In this document: in pieces, positions 11,087 to 20,100 of the stretch
Position numbering within the stretch: the stretch's first letter is position 1
Layout of the letters: every line of letters starts with the position of its first letter
Source of the DNA: Hellea balneolensis DSM 19091
Lineage (GTDB): Bacteria > Pseudomonadota > Alphaproteobacteria > Caulobacterales > Maricaulaceae
Assembly: GCF_000428525.1 (NCBI RefSeq)
Contig: NZ_KE386760.1
Span: forward strand, 1 to 64,000
Reading direction: 5' to 3'
DNA length: 64,000 nt
Translations under genes and position numbers: made by a program
The notes under the pieces: model-generated
Told to the model about the DNA's origin: nothing
Databases searched by the model: none
Seen by the model: the letters and a program-made list of their open reading frames with translations, nothing else

Positions 11087-11542
11087 CTAAGACGCTTTTA
11101 CGGCGTCATTAAGGGCTGTTACAATTTCAGCAGGTTCCAGAGTTTTTGTGACCCTACCGACAACCTTTTGGTCATCCAAATCAACGAGCAAAAGCTGTCC
11201 GGTTTTAATTGTGCCATCCAAATAAGCCTTCACAGCCTCGCTCACGCCCGCCGCCTCGGCTTGCGCATAAAAGGCCTCTGCATCTTTAGCCGTATAATCG
11301 AGCGTCACAAATTCGAGGCCCGGCATAGGTCCCATTTCTTGAACCTTTTGAATTTTAGGGTCGAGCACCTTACAACTGCCGCACCAATCAGCATAAACTA
11401 AAACAGCTTTGGTTTTTGTACTCATGGCTTTGGTCGCCATGGTTTCCATTTTATCGGCGGATGGCTTTGGGGCTTCGGCTTGGGAACAGGCCCCCAACGC
11501 TAAAACGGATATAAAGGCAGTCATTAACAGGGGCGTTTTCAT
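11087..11542 (-). CDS. Thioredoxin-fold lipoprotein
   Basis: A 151-residue protein with a signal peptide ending in lipobox LALGAC. A thioredoxin-like domain follows, with the redox motif WCGSC in VLVYADWCGSCKVLDPK. It probably acts as a periplasmic or membrane-anchored thiol-disulfide protein. The C-terminal part (GQLLLVDLDDQKVVGRVTK) fits the thioredoxin beta-sheet, although a separate helical insertion is present. The usual cis-Pro is not obvious, so activity is uncertain. The start is the ATG at 11542, preceded by GGAGATTTCC. Confidence 0.8.
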   Translation of the reverse strand: MKTPLLMTAFISVLALGACSQAEAPKPSADKMETMATKAMSTKTKAVLVYADWCGSCKVLDPKIQKVQEMGPMPGLEFVTLDYTAKDAEAFYAQAEAAGVSEAVKAYLDGTIKTGQLLLVDLDDQKVVGRVTKTLEPAEIVTALNDAVKAS

Positions 11543-11608
11543 GGAAATCTCCGAAGTTTCTTCCATTGCGCCTAACATAAATTCTCTTTTTGCATCTCTG
11601 ACTTAATA

Positions 11609-12388
11609 TCACGATGGCGTGAGAGTTCGGCAAAGCTCCTTGGCGGTGCGCACCAATCGGTCAAGGTCATTAGGAGATGAAAGGCTGTGGTCCCCGTTTT
11701 TAACTAAAGTATAATCCACATCATGAGACGTAATCACATCCAGAATTCGCCGCGAATACTCCCACGGCACGACGGGGTCGGCGGCGCCTTGCAAGATACG
11801 CACGGGTCCGTCAAACTTTATCGGCGCGTCCAATATTTGATGCGCCTTACCATCCTCCATCAAAACGCGGCTGTATTCATTGGGTTCATCATAATCTGAC
11901 GGAACATAGACAATACCGTCGCGCTCCAGGGTCTCGCGCTGCTCTTGGCTCCACTGCGCATAAGTGAGCTTCTCAGTAAAGTCCGGCGCGGGCGCAATCA
12001 ATAGCAGGCCCTTAACCCGATCGGGCCGGTTAAGCGCGGCCAATAATGAGGCCCATCCGCCCATGGATGAGCCGACGAGAATAACATCACCTATAGCTAA
12101 CTCATCAATGACCCGTACAACATCAGCAGCCCAGCGAGAGATCGTCCCATCCCGAAACTCGCCGCTACTCACGCCATGACCAAAATAATCAAAGCGAATA
12201 TAATGTCGGCCTTCTTCTATGGCCCAGTCATGTAAGTGAACAGCCTTGCCGCCTTCCATGTCGGATTTCAGCCCGCCGCACCAAATCAGGGTTGGGCCTT
12301 TATAGCCATCTGCCCTTTCGCTCATTTTATAAGCAATTTTTTCTCCGTCTTCTGCGGATAAATAGTTGAGTGTAACAGCGCTGTGCAT
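11609..12388 (-). CDS. Alpha/beta hydrolase
   Basis: A 259-residue single-domain serine hydrolase. The nucleophile elbow is GSSMGG with S108, D204 sits in GAADPVVPW, and H234 in NGDHSLS. The oxyanion region WCGGLKSDMEGGKA and the FDYFGHGVSSG segment resemble the bacterial relatives of ABHD10-type thioesterases/esterases. There is no signal peptide, so it should be cytoplasmic. The substrate cannot be told from sequence. It is divergent from the glycosyltransferase, with 32 bases between the two starts. Confidence 0.88.
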   Translation of the reverse strand: MHSAVTLNYLSAEDGEKIAYKMSERADGYKGPTLIWCGGLKSDMEGGKAVHLHDWAIEEGRHYIRFDYFGHGVSSGEFRDGTISRWAADVVRVIDELAIGDVILVGSSMGGWASLLAALNRPDRVKGLLLIAPAPDFTEKLTYAQWSQEQRETLERDGIVYVPSDYDEPNEYSRVLMEDGKAHQILDAPIKFDGPVRILQGAADPVVPWEYSRRILDVITSHDVDYTLVKNGDHSLSSPNDLDRLVRTAKELCRTLTPS

Positions 12389-12420
12389 GCTAAGGAGCCT
12401 TATATGAAAGTCATTTTTAC

Positions 12421-13527
12421 ATGAATGTGCTCCAAGTCGTGCCGGAACTCAATGCCGGAGGTGTCGAAGGCACAACGCTTGAAATGGCCGAAGCCCTCAT
12501 TGCGCAAGGGCATAGCGCCCATGTCATTAGCGCCGGCGGGCGCATGGAAGATGACTTGCTCCGGATGGGCGGGGTTTTACACAAGGCGGATATCGGCTCG
12601 AAAAACATCTTTTCTATCTTTCGCCGCATCCGGTTAATCCGCGCTATTATTCACGAGCATAAAATAGATATTGTTCATGCCCGCTCCCGCGCCCCGGCAT
12701 GGCCCGCTTATCATGCCGCGCGAATAGAAGGCGCACCGTTCTTAACCACCTATCACGGCATTTATAATAGCCGATCAGCTCTCAAGACTTATTATAATTC
12801 CGTCATGGCAAGGGGTGAGCATATCATTGCCAATTCTGAATTTACCAAAGCCTATATTATTAAAACTCACGGCACAGAGGAAAGCCGCATCACCGCTATT
12901 CCGCGCGGCGTGGATATGGACCGGTTTAATCCTGCTATTATCAGCGCCAAAGACATTCTCGCACAACGAAACCGTTGGGGCATCACCCCGGATCAAAAAG
13001 TCATTTTGCTCCCCGGACGACTGACCCGCTGGAAAGGGCCGTTAGTTGCGATAGAGGCTTTGGCAAATTTACCAGAAGACTGCGTGCTTGTCTTATTGGG
13101 CGACGCACAGGGACGGGACGCTTTTGTGCAAGAGATAAAAGCCCTTGCCGCTGAGCTTGGCGTTACCTCGCGCGTGATCCTGCCGGGGCATAGCCGCGAC
13201 ATGCCAACCGCCCTTTCTGCCGCGCATGTAGTTATTTCTGCCTCTACAGACCCCGAAGCTTTTGGCCGCGTCGCCGCCGAAGCCCAAGCTATGCGTAAGC
13301 CTGTTGTCGCCACGGCTCATGGCGGGGCCTTGGAAACTGTTATTGACGGAGACACAGGCTTTCTGGTTCCGCCAAGCGATCCTAAAGGGTTATCCGACGC
13401 TATAACCAGAGCGCTAAATTGGCCCGATTATAATGGTCTTGCAGCCCGGAGCCGAATTGCGGCACAGTTTTCCAAGGAAAACCTGCAAGCTAAAACGCTC
13501 ACCATATATAAAGAGCTCTTGAAATAA
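12421..13527 (+). CDS. GT4 family glycosyltransferase
   Basis: A retaining GT-B glycosyltransferase of 368 residues. The N-terminal acceptor domain opens with VVPELNAGGVE. The C-terminal nucleotide-sugar domain has LLPGRLTRWKGPLVAIEAL and the family EX7E motif, E279 to E287 in PEAFGRVAAE. Relatives act on lipopolysaccharide or capsule. It stands alone here, so neither donor nor acceptor can be assigned. Confidence 0.92.
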   Translation: MNVLQVVPELNAGGVEGTTLEMAEALIAQGHSAHVISAGGRMEDDLLRMGGVLHKADIGSKNIFSIFRRIRLIRAIIHEHKIDIVHARSRAPAWPAYHAARIEGAPFLTTYHGIYNSRSALKTYYNSVMARGEHIIANSEFTKAYIIKTHGTEESRITAIPRGVDMDRFNPAIISAKDILAQRNRWGITPDQKVILLPGRLTRWKGPLVAIEALANLPEDCVLVLLGDAQGRDAFVQEIKALAAELGVTSRVILPGHSRDMPTALSAAHVVISASTDPEAFGRVAAEAQAMRKPVVATAHGGALETVIDGDTGFLVPPSDPKGLSDAITRALNWPDYNGLAARSRIAAQFSKENLQAKTLTIYKELLK

Positions 13528-13579
13528 CGGCCTTACGCGTCCATATTACGGGGGCTTAACATTATAAGGAGAAGCTACC

Positions 13580-14116
13580 ATCGCCAGACGCCCCCTCGCC
13601 GCCGCGCCGAAAAAACCTAAAGGTCCGCGCACTAATCGTGAAATCACGAATCCAAAAGTTCTCCTCATTACTGAAACCGGCGAAAAACGCGGCGTTGTCT
13701 CTTTAGACGAAGCCTTGGCAGCTGCACGGTCAGCAGGTCTTGATTTGGTGGAAGTTGCGCCCGGCGAAACGCCTGTTTGTAAAGTGCTCGATTATGGCAA
13801 GCTTCGTTTTGAAAACCAAAAGAAAAAGGCCGCTAACCGTAAGAACCAGCGCACGACGTCCTTAAAAGAAATTAAAATGCGTCCGAATATCGACACGCAT
13901 GATTACATGGTCAAAACCAAGGCGATGCAAAAATTCTTTGATCGCGGCGATAAGGTCAAAGTGACCATCCGTTTCCGTGGCCGTGAAATGGCCCATATGG
14001 ATCGCGGCATGACGCTTTTAGCACAAGTCAAAGAAGACTTTGAAGAGATTGCAAAAGTCGAATTTGAGCCTAAGACCGAAGGCCGAATGATGACGATGGT
14101 TCTCGCGCCTAAATAA
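13580..14116 (+). CDS. infC: Translation initiation factor IF-3, ATC start codon
   Basis: Binds the 30S subunit, blocks 50S joining and checks start-codon pairing. The 178-residue product has the N-domain ([37 protein letters not shown]), the linker helix and the C-domain ([29 protein letters not shown]). The conserved sequence runs well upstream of the first ATG at 13715. The only plausible start between an in-frame TAA at 13565 and the conserved part is the ATC at 13580, with AAGGAG eight bases upstream. Rare AUU/AUC starts are an established feature of infC and allow IF3 to repress its own translation. Confidence 0.96.
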   Translation: MARRPLAAAPKKPKGPRTNREITNPKVLLITETGEKRGVVSLDEALAAARSAGLDLVEVAPGETPVCKVLDYGKLRFENQKKKAANRKNQRTTSLKEIKMRPNIDTHDYMVKTKAMQKFFDRGDKVKVTIRFRGREMAHMDRGMTLLAQVKEDFEEIAKVEFEPKTEGRMMTMVLAPK

Positions 14117-14117
14117 G

Positions 14118-15071
14118 ATTCCGCCAACGGACACACATATCTTTTCTGATGATACGTTATCAGAGCTCAAGGCCGCCTCACTCGCGGCCTATTTTGCATC
14201 TACCCGCCTTGGCCGGTCCGATTGGTGGGCTTGGTGTCTGGGCTTTATCTTTATTGTTATCCTGACATTTATTGGCATGATAATTATCAGCATGGGTCAC
14301 GGCATTATCGATGGCGTGAGGGGCGCGAATACTAAAACCCTAGCCGATGCGCCCTCTGCGGGGCTCTATATATTTCTTTTAATGAGCTTCCTGCCCATTT
14401 TTGCATCCATTCTTGTTGTTTATAAATATTTTCACAAGCTTCCCATCAAAGCCCTCATGACTTCGGCCCCGCAATTTAGGTGGGGTTATCTGTGGCGTAC
14501 GATATTCATCATTTTCATATTTTATAGCGCCGTCAGCCTTGTTGAATATTTGCTTTTCCCCGGCGAATATGAGGGTCTGCAATTTCAAACCGATATGGGT
14601 GTCTATCTGAAATTTCTGCTCATCACGCTCTTGCTTGTGCCTTTTCAAGCCGCCAGTGAGGAGTTTCTGTGCCGGGGTTATTTGAATCAGGCTCTGATAA
14701 AGTATCTAAAATCACCTTGGGTGGTCTTTGTGATCACAAGCGGCGGCTTTGCCCTGCTTCATGCATGGAACCCGGAAAGCACCGGACAGATGGGGCCTTA
14801 TCTGGCCAGCATTTTCCTTTTCGGTATGGCTATGTGTGTGCTGCTCTATTTCGAGGGCGGTATTGAAAGCGCGATAGGCGCACATGTCGCCAATAATATA
14901 TTTGTCTTTGGACTGCTAGGCTATGAAGACCCAGATCTACCCAATACAGCGCTCTTCACTCTTGGAGAACCCGTCATTGGTTGGACGGATTTTGGTATTG
15001 AGTTTCTCATGATGATACCGCTGATCGCACTTATCATCTGGGCCAATCGCAAATGGGGAGATAGGGCCTAA
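14118..15071 (+). CDS. CPBP family intramembrane metalloprotease, non-standard start
   Basis: A polytopic membrane protein of the Abi/CPBP (Rce1-like) family. All three motifs are present: EEFLCR, FALLHAW (FxxxH) and HVANN (HxxxN), which build the glutamate/histidine metal site. The first ATG in frame is at 14277, but clear coding sequence continues upstream (SDDTLSELKAASLAAYF, then a WWAWC-led membrane helix) back to the end of infC. No ATG, GTG or TTG occurs in that stretch. Candidate starts are ATT at 14118 or ATC at 14139. I give the longest version; the true start is uncertain. Its end overlaps the convergent gene by four bases. Confidence 0.82.
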   Translation: MPPTDTHIFSDDTLSELKAASLAAYFASTRLGRSDWWAWCLGFIFIVILTFIGMIIISMGHGIIDGVRGANTKTLADAPSAGLYIFLLMSFLPIFASILVVYKYFHKLPIKALMTSAPQFRWGYLWRTIFIIFIFYSAVSLVEYLLFPGEYEGLQFQTDMGVYLKFLLITLLLVPFQAASEEFLCRGYLNQALIKYLKSPWVVFVITSGGFALLHAWNPESTGQMGPYLASIFLFGMAMCVLLYFEGGIESAIGAHVANNIFVFGLLGYEDPDLPNTALFTLGEPVIGWTDFGIEFLMMIPLIALIIWANRKWGDRA

Positions 15072-15484
15072 CCCATCTCCATTGCGCGGCGATCATCAAG
15101 CCATGTTGGGTCAGGTAGGTTTAATTTCTTTGCCATTTTATCTTTTGAGGTAATCACCCGCCAAAAAGGGGCAATTTCGGTCTCATCCAAACCCGCATCC
15201 AGATCTTCAAGAGCCGCCTCTGCTGACATGCGGATAAAAATGGAGGTGGACATAGGGCAAGTGCCGTCACATTTATAATCTGCGGCTAATTCCGCCCTCA
15301 TGTCAGGAATGGTGCGCGTCTCTCCATAGGGGATTTTACGAATATAGCTATCGACGATAAGAGGCGTCGCCACAAGCATTGTCTCGCCAACAGCAATGCC
15401 GCCATAGGCCTTATCCATCACAACAGTTTTTATCTCTTTTTTACGGTGGAGCTTTTCTTTGGCTGTAGGTTTGGACTTTGGCAT
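15068..15484 (-). CDS. MGMT/alkyltransferase-like small protein
   Basis: A 138-residue basic protein. Residues about 55-95 (GETRTIPDMRAELAADYKCD, then TCPMSTSIFIRMSAEAALED) resemble the winged-helix C-domain of O6-methylguanine methyltransferases and the ATL-like proteins. The following FWRVITSKDKMAKKLNLPDP fits the same fold. The classical PCHR active site is absent; a Cys-Pro sits in the TCPMS segment. A role in binding alkylated DNA is possible but unproven. It overlaps the CPBP gene end by four bases. Confidence 0.6.
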   Translation of the reverse strand: MPKSKPTAKEKLHRKKEIKTVVMDKAYGGIAVGETMLVATPLIVDSYIRKIPYGETRTIPDMRAELAADYKCDGTCPMSTSIFIRMSAEAALEDLDAGLDETEIAPFWRVITSKDKMAKKLNLPDPTWLDDRRAMEMG

Positions 15485-15488
15485 TTTA

Positions 15489-15851
15489 TCACCCGCGTCT
15501 GTAAAAAATCGTGCCTAAAGCCACAACGACAAATTCTATTCCAATTTCCTTATAGGTTTGCACCGGACCTGTCCCGTCCAGAAGCAATCCTAAGAAACGC
15601 CCTGTCATGAAAGCTAATGTTACAAATATAATGGCAAGAGTTATCTGCCTTTGGTCTTTCCGCTCGTAAATATAAAGGCAGAGTAAAGCGCCAAGCGCAG
15701 CCATAACGCAGGAAATGGCACGCATCTGATGCAACCCCAAAAGGCTTAGCTCCATTCCCATAAAGGCGGCCATGCGTTGCGGCAGGAAAAGGCCATAAAG
15801 CCCAAAGAGGACATAAAAAACGCCATTCAGCCCATTAAATATTTTGATCAT
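15489..15851 (-). CDS. DUF4345 family membrane protein
   Basis: A 120-residue protein with four predicted membrane helices, fitting the DUF4345 family (GLNGVFYVLFGLYGLFLPQR, MRAISCVMAALGALL, GRFLGLLLDGTG). Function unknown. Its start overlaps the stop of the upstream gene by four bases (15848-15851), and the next gene follows closely, so the three leftward genes 17359 to 15068 probably form one operon. Confidence 0.75.
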   Translation of the reverse strand: MIKIFNGLNGVFYVLFGLYGLFLPQRMAAFMGMELSLLGLHQMRAISCVMAALGALLCLYIYERKDQRQITLAIIFVTLAFMTGRFLGLLLDGTGPVQTYKEIGIEFVVVALGTIFYRRG

Positions 15852-17359
15852 TGCCCGCCTCTTTCAATATAACGTTTCATGCTTTGCGCGGACATGCGCA
15901 TGCCGGGGTGATTACCCCAGACAATAGCGCGGTTAATGGGCCTGAGAGCCTCTTGATACGCCTCGCCATTTGCCAATATGCCCGCCAAGCCCAGATTTGA
16001 TCCAATAAAGCTTTTATCACGGTAATAATCCAGCGCATATCCGGCCGCGTTTAAAGCATTTTCAGGCGGGTCATAATCATCTTTATAGCTCAGTGCATAT
16101 GTATAATTGGCCAAGGGGATTTGTGAATTTTGGCGCAAAACTTTGGCCGCATGCTTGCGCGCGGCTTTCATATCTTTGGGCGAGCCGCCAATCCCGCGTC
16201 CATATTGATGCACCATAATTAGCGCCGCGATATTATTAGCCTCTATACTCTCGGGCTCCAGCTCTAAGGCTTTTTCAATCAGCGCGCCCGCGGCTTCATA
16301 AGCTTCAGCCTTTTCGGCATTCAGCGCAAGAAGGTCGGCCTTGGCCGCCAGAGTCTTAGCACTTGTGCCAAATTCAGCCTCATATTTTTCAAAAGCGTTT
16401 ATCACGACATCCCGGCGTTCAGGCGTGAAAACAAAACTATGCATAGCAGAAAGCCGCGCAAGTTCAGCCTCTTGATCCGACAAAATGCGGGTTGCCGGCT
16501 CAGGGATATCTTTATCCGTTGTTTTATAGCGCATGACGTTAAAGCTGTTCTTTTTATAATAGGCTTTTAACTCAGCCTCAAACTCTTCGGGGGTCACGCC
16601 CATGGCGGCTTTAAAAGCCAGAAGGTTGCGCTCCCCCTTATTGAGCCGCTGTACATAATCGGTCAGTTTGCCTACATATTTTTCTTCATTGCGCAGGTAA
16701 TGCGTTGCGAGCCATGTTTGGGCGTAAAACTGTGCTTGCGTCAGGCGGCCAATCTTAGAACTGTCCCCAATATTGAATGGGTATTTTTCCATTGTGCCCA
16801 AGACAACTGTCATGGGCATCCAGTTTTTCTGCGCCAAAGTGTAAGCATATGGGTCATGCGGATCGCCAACCCGAAACGTTCCATCTTTATAGGTAAATGT
16901 CGCCAGATAATTGGCAAAACCTTCATTATACCAACGCGGATAATCCAGCTCCGTATAGGTGGAAACGATATGATGCGTATATTCGTGAAGCGCAATATGA
17001 CGTGCACCGCCGCCCCGCCGAAACCCTGCTTTTCCGTTCAGCACAAATGCCGGGCCGTTTAGCGTGGTCGTATACATGCCGCCAAAGCCGCCTGTTCCTG
17101 TGACTTTCGCCAGGCCTTTTTCATTTTTAGTGACATAGACTCTTACAGGGATAATTTCGGGCGCGCCATTAACGCCTAGAACCTTAAAGACATTTTTGCG
17201 AAAAATTTCTAAATCGCGCAAAAGCCTCTCTCCATCCTTTTGCCGCATATCGCCTGTTATAATAAAATTATCAGAACGTACTTCGATGGCTTTAGCGTAG
17301 GCAGCTGCAGGATAAGTCATAAGGCCTGTGGCCATAATAAGCGTTGCAACATATTTCAT
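15848..17359 (-). CDS. Secreted gluzincin-like metallopeptidase with TPR tail
   Basis: A 503-residue protein with a signal peptide (residues 1-22, ending AAAYAKA). The zinc motif HEYTH is at 125-129, and the downstream glutamate E146 lies in WYNEGFANY, as in the peptidase MA superfamily. The C-terminal half holds helical TPR-like repeats (AEAYEAAGALIEKALELEPE, YQEALRPINRAIVWG). It likely acts in the periplasm on an unknown substrate. It is the first gene of a probable three-gene leftward operon. Confidence 0.82.
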   Translation of the reverse strand: MKYVATLIMATGLMTYPAAAYAKAIEVRSDNFIITGDMRQKDGERLLRDLEIFRKNVFKVLGVNGAPEIIPVRVYVTKNEKGLAKVTGTGGFGGMYTTTLNGPAFVLNGKAGFRRGGGARHIALHEYTHHIVSTYTELDYPRWYNEGFANYLATFTYKDGTFRVGDPHDPYAYTLAQKNWMPMTVVLGTMEKYPFNIGDSSKIGRLTQAQFYAQTWLATHYLRNEEKYVGKLTDYVQRLNKGERNLLAFKAAMGVTPEEFEAELKAYYKKNSFNVMRYKTTDKDIPEPATRILSDQEAELARLSAMHSFVFTPERRDVVINAFEKYEAEFGTSAKTLAAKADLLALNAEKAEAYEAAGALIEKALELEPESIEANNIAALIMVHQYGRGIGGSPKDMKAARKHAAKVLRQNSQIPLANYTYALSYKDDYDPPENALNAAGYALDYYRDKSFIGSNLGLAGILANGEAYQEALRPINRAIVWGNHPGMRMSAQSMKRYIERGGQ

Positions 17360-17397
17360 GCGCTTAACCTAGGACAGATATTCACGTGCGCAAAGTG

Positions 17398-17979
17398 TTA
17401 GTCCTCAGTTTGCGGAATAAACCGAAAATGTCCTGTCATCTTATAAGCAAACAGCACATTTTCCTCCTGCGGCCCGGCGCCAACATTGTGAATAATGAGC
17501 GGGTTGCCGTCTCGCGCCCTGCGGTCAGACACGATACCAATATGTGGCAGGCGGCCCGCTATGCGCCAAGAGACAATATCTCCGGGCTTAAAATCTTTGG
17601 CCTTACGGCTTATGCCAAGGCTCGCCCCTTGGCGTTTCAAATAGGTTTCAAGGTTTGGGACGCGGCGATGATCAATATTTCTGTCTGTACGTTTCAGACC
17701 CCAATTCTTGGGATAAGCCGAGAAATTGGCTTTCATATCCTCATGCACAGCTTTTTGAAAATCAAAGCCAAAAGCGGCGCGGTAGCTGCGAATAATCACA
17801 TCTGTGCAGACGCCGATATTGGCGGGAACGTCTCCGCCGGGATAATCCAGCCGCATATAAGCGCCGTTATAAATGACCTTTTCTTTAAGCCGGTCCTGCG
17901 CGGCGGCCACCAAAGCCTCACCTGCAAAAGCATTAGAGGTCAGAAGGCATGAAAAAATAAGGCTAAATAAAATACGCAT
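17398..17979 (-). CDS. DUF1287 family secreted protein
   Basis: A 193-residue protein with a signal peptide (MRILFSLIFSCLLTSNAFAG). It matches DUF1287, related to E. coli YijF: conserved NIGVCTDVIIRSYRAAFG, KDFKPGDIVSWRI, LPHIGIVSD and IIHNVGAGPQEEN. The Cys and two His in those segments resemble an NlpC/P60-type papain-like triad, so a cell-wall hydrolase or amidase role is plausible but not established. Confidence 0.87.
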   Translation of the reverse strand: MRILFSLIFSCLLTSNAFAGEALVAAAQDRLKEKVIYNGAYMRLDYPGGDVPANIGVCTDVIIRSYRAAFGFDFQKAVHEDMKANFSAYPKNWGLKRTDRNIDHRRVPNLETYLKRQGASLGISRKAKDFKPGDIVSWRIAGRLPHIGIVSDRRARDGNPLIIHNVGAGPQEENVLFAYKMTGHFRFIPQTED

Positions 17980-18035
17980 GGATTCACTCCATAATTAAAT
18001 TGCGCCGATTTTAAGTCCCCGTTACATGTCAGGGC

Positions 18036-18848
18036 ATGACAGATATTTTAAATATTGGCGTCTTGGGCGCAGATGGCCGAATGGGCGGCGCGATCATTCG
18101 AAGTCTTGAGGCCCAACCCAAAGCGCAGCTTGTCTGCGCCATAACCGCAAAAGACTCTCCTAATTTGGGTCAGGACGCAGCAGAAGCAGCGGGACTGAAA
18201 GCTTGCGGCGTGATGTTGACGGCAGACGTGAATAAGGCACTTGAACAATGTGACGTGTTGATAGATTTTTCTAGCCCCAAAGCAGCTATCGATGCGGCAT
18301 TGGCGATGCATGACACGCGCTGCCACACCTTTGTGACCGGCACGACGGGATATACGGAAACCGAAGAGAAAGCGCTTTTGGCAGCGGGGGACAGTATCAC
18401 CCTTTTAAAGTCCGGTAATTTTTCCCTTGGCGTGAATATGTTAGAAGCCTTGGTCGAATTGGCGGCCAATAAACTTCGCAGCGGATGGGATATAGAGATT
18501 TTGGAAATGCATCATAAGCACAAGGTCGATGCACCAAGCGGCACCGCGCTTATGCTCGGCGAGGCAGCGGCCAAAGGGCGCGGCGTATCGCTAAAGACCC
18601 ATCAAGTCTTGTCCCGCGAAGGCCGGGGTGATGCCCGCAATGAAGGCCAGATCGGATTTGCGGCGCTGCGAGGCGGCGGCGTCATTGGGGCGCATGATGT
18701 GCTATTGGCACATGAACTTGAGATGGTTACGCTCTCCCATGAAGCCTTTGACCGCAGTGTCTTTGCCAATGGCGCGGTCACAGCTGCAATTTGGGCGGCG
18801 GCCCAGCCAAAAGGTCTTTATGATATGAAAGATGTTCTCGGCCTATAA
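18036..18848 (+). CDS. dapB: 4-hydroxy-tetrahydrodipicolinate reductase
   Basis: Second committed step of the diaminopimelate/lysine pathway, reducing the DapA product with NAD(P)H. The N-terminal nucleotide fold has GVLGADGRMGGAI. VTGTTGYTETEEKALL follows. The catalytic and substrate segment is EMHHKHKVDAPSGTALML, with the conserved His-His and Lys. The C-terminus rebuilds the Rossmann sheet (DRSVFANGAVTAAIW). 270 residues is normal length. The putative M50-type gene follows two bases after the stop. Confidence 0.96.
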   Translation: MTDILNIGVLGADGRMGGAIIRSLEAQPKAQLVCAITAKDSPNLGQDAAEAAGLKACGVMLTADVNKALEQCDVLIDFSSPKAAIDAALAMHDTRCHTFVTGTTGYTETEEKALLAAGDSITLLKSGNFSLGVNMLEALVELAANKLRSGWDIEILEMHHKHKVDAPSGTALMLGEAAAKGRGVSLKTHQVLSREGRGDARNEGQIGFAALRGGGVIGAHDVLLAHELEMVTLSHEAFDRSVFANGAVTAAIWAAAQPKGLYDMKDVLGL

Positions 18849-18850
18849 TT

Positions 18851-19606
18851 ATGACAAGCCGCTCCTCACTCGCTCTGCGTATGATCATCATCACAGCGGT
18901 TTATTTTTGTCTTTCGACCTATGGCGGCCTGTTGGGCTGGCAATTGCTTTACCCCATTCGCCTTTTTGTCACATTTTTGCATGAATTTGGTCACGCGGCG
19001 GGCGCGCTGATCACCGGCGGGGCCGTAGAGTATATAGCCATTGAGCCCAATTCAGCAGGCGTTACTAGTACCTTTAATGGTAATGCGAGCGTTATCTTGA
19101 TGGGCGGTTATATTGGCAGCGCCATATTCGGAAATCTGTTATTTTATATCGGCGCCCGCAAACATAATTGGGTCAAACCTGTTATGGGCCTTGTCATTGC
19201 CGCTATGCTTATCACAGGCTTTATTTGGTATAACACGCTTTTCACCACAGCTATTCTTTGCGGCTTTTCTATCCTGCTTTATTTCATAGGGCTTAAAACG
19301 ATATATGGGCGTGAAATTTTGATGCTGTTAGGACTCGCGAGTATTATTTATATCATCCAGGATTTTAATGTGGGGCCGACATCTGACCTTGCGGGGATGG
19401 AACGGCAAATGAAGTTCATTCCCGCCAAAGTGTGGATGTATATCTGGCTTGCTATTGTTCTTCTGATACTCGCTTTTAATCTAAAGATGCTTTTCTCTGC
19501 GCGAGGTGAAAAAAAATCAAAAACAAAAACTGCGCCTCCGCCTACAGCGCCTAAGCGAAAGCGGCTAAATACGACGCGGCGCTATAATCCGATCAAAAAG
19601 AAATAG
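18851..19606 (+). CDS. M50-like integral membrane metallopeptidase
   Basis: A 251-residue polytopic membrane protein with the zinc motif HEFGH (LHEFGHAAGALITGG) in an early helix, as in M50B/site-2-protease-like proteins. The GGYIGSAIFGNLLFY segment is typical of this group. The C-terminal tail is Lys/Arg/Pro-rich and cytoplasmic. The second metal ligand (an Asp in an LDG-type motif) is not obvious. It is probably co-transcribed with dapB. Its substrate is unknown. Confidence 0.78.
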   Translation: MTSRSSLALRMIIITAVYFCLSTYGGLLGWQLLYPIRLFVTFLHEFGHAAGALITGGAVEYIAIEPNSAGVTSTFNGNASVILMGGYIGSAIFGNLLFYIGARKHNWVKPVMGLVIAAMLITGFIWYNTLFTTAILCGFSILLYFIGLKTIYGREILMLLGLASIIYIIQDFNVGPTSDLAGMERQMKFIPAKVWMYIWLAIVLLILAFNLKMLFSARGEKKSKTKTAPPPTAPKRKRLNTTRRYNPIKKK

Positions 19607-20083
19607 CTACCACTTCCCCTCATTCTCCATACTTGCCCAAGGTTCTTCAGGCGCAAGAGAGTCGCCCCGCTGTAGCAGTTCAATGGAAATATTATCAGGG
19701 CTACGCACAAAGGCCATATGCCCATCCCGCGGCGGGCGGTTAATGGTCACGCCCCTATCCATCAGGCGCTGACAGGCGGCATAAATATCATCCACGCGAT
19801 AGGCCATGTGGCCAAAATTTCGCCCTTCTCCATAATCCTCAGAATTTCCATTCTCGTCTGGCCAATTATAAGTAAGCTCTATCATGGGCAGGCCGCTCGG
19901 AAATGTCTTCATTTTAGTTACGCCGCTGCGCTCGATATCGCTTTGAGTCGCGAGGAAGACTAGGGTGAACCGCCCTTTTTCATTTTCAACGCGGCGCAAT
20001 TCTTTGAGGCCTAATCCTTCACAGTAAAACTTAAGGCTGGCATCAATATCCGTGACCCTAACCATTGTGTGTAAAAAATCCAT
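19607..20083 (-). CDS. gloA: Lactoylglutathione lyase (glyoxalase I)
   Basis: Converts the methylglyoxal-glutathione hemithioacetal to S-lactoylglutathione. The VOC fold is clear: MDFLHTMVRVTDIDASLKFY, MIELTYNW, FGHMAYRVDDIY and ISIELLQRG supply the metal ligands His5, Glu, His and Glu. FYCEGLGLKELRR is the usual glyoxalase signature. At 158 residues it is slightly longer than the E. coli enzyme, with a short C-terminal extension. It is convergent with the M50-like gene, with no gap between the two stop codons. Confidence 0.88.
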   Translation of the reverse strand: MDFLHTMVRVTDIDASLKFYCEGLGLKELRRVENEKGRFTLVFLATQSDIERSGVTKMKTFPSGLPMIELTYNWPDENGNSEDYGEGRNFGHMAYRVDDIYAACQRLMDRGVTINRPPRDGHMAFVRSPDNISIELLQRGDSLAPEEPWASMENEGKW

Positions 20084-20100
20084 CCTGCTCTCCTGTGTCT

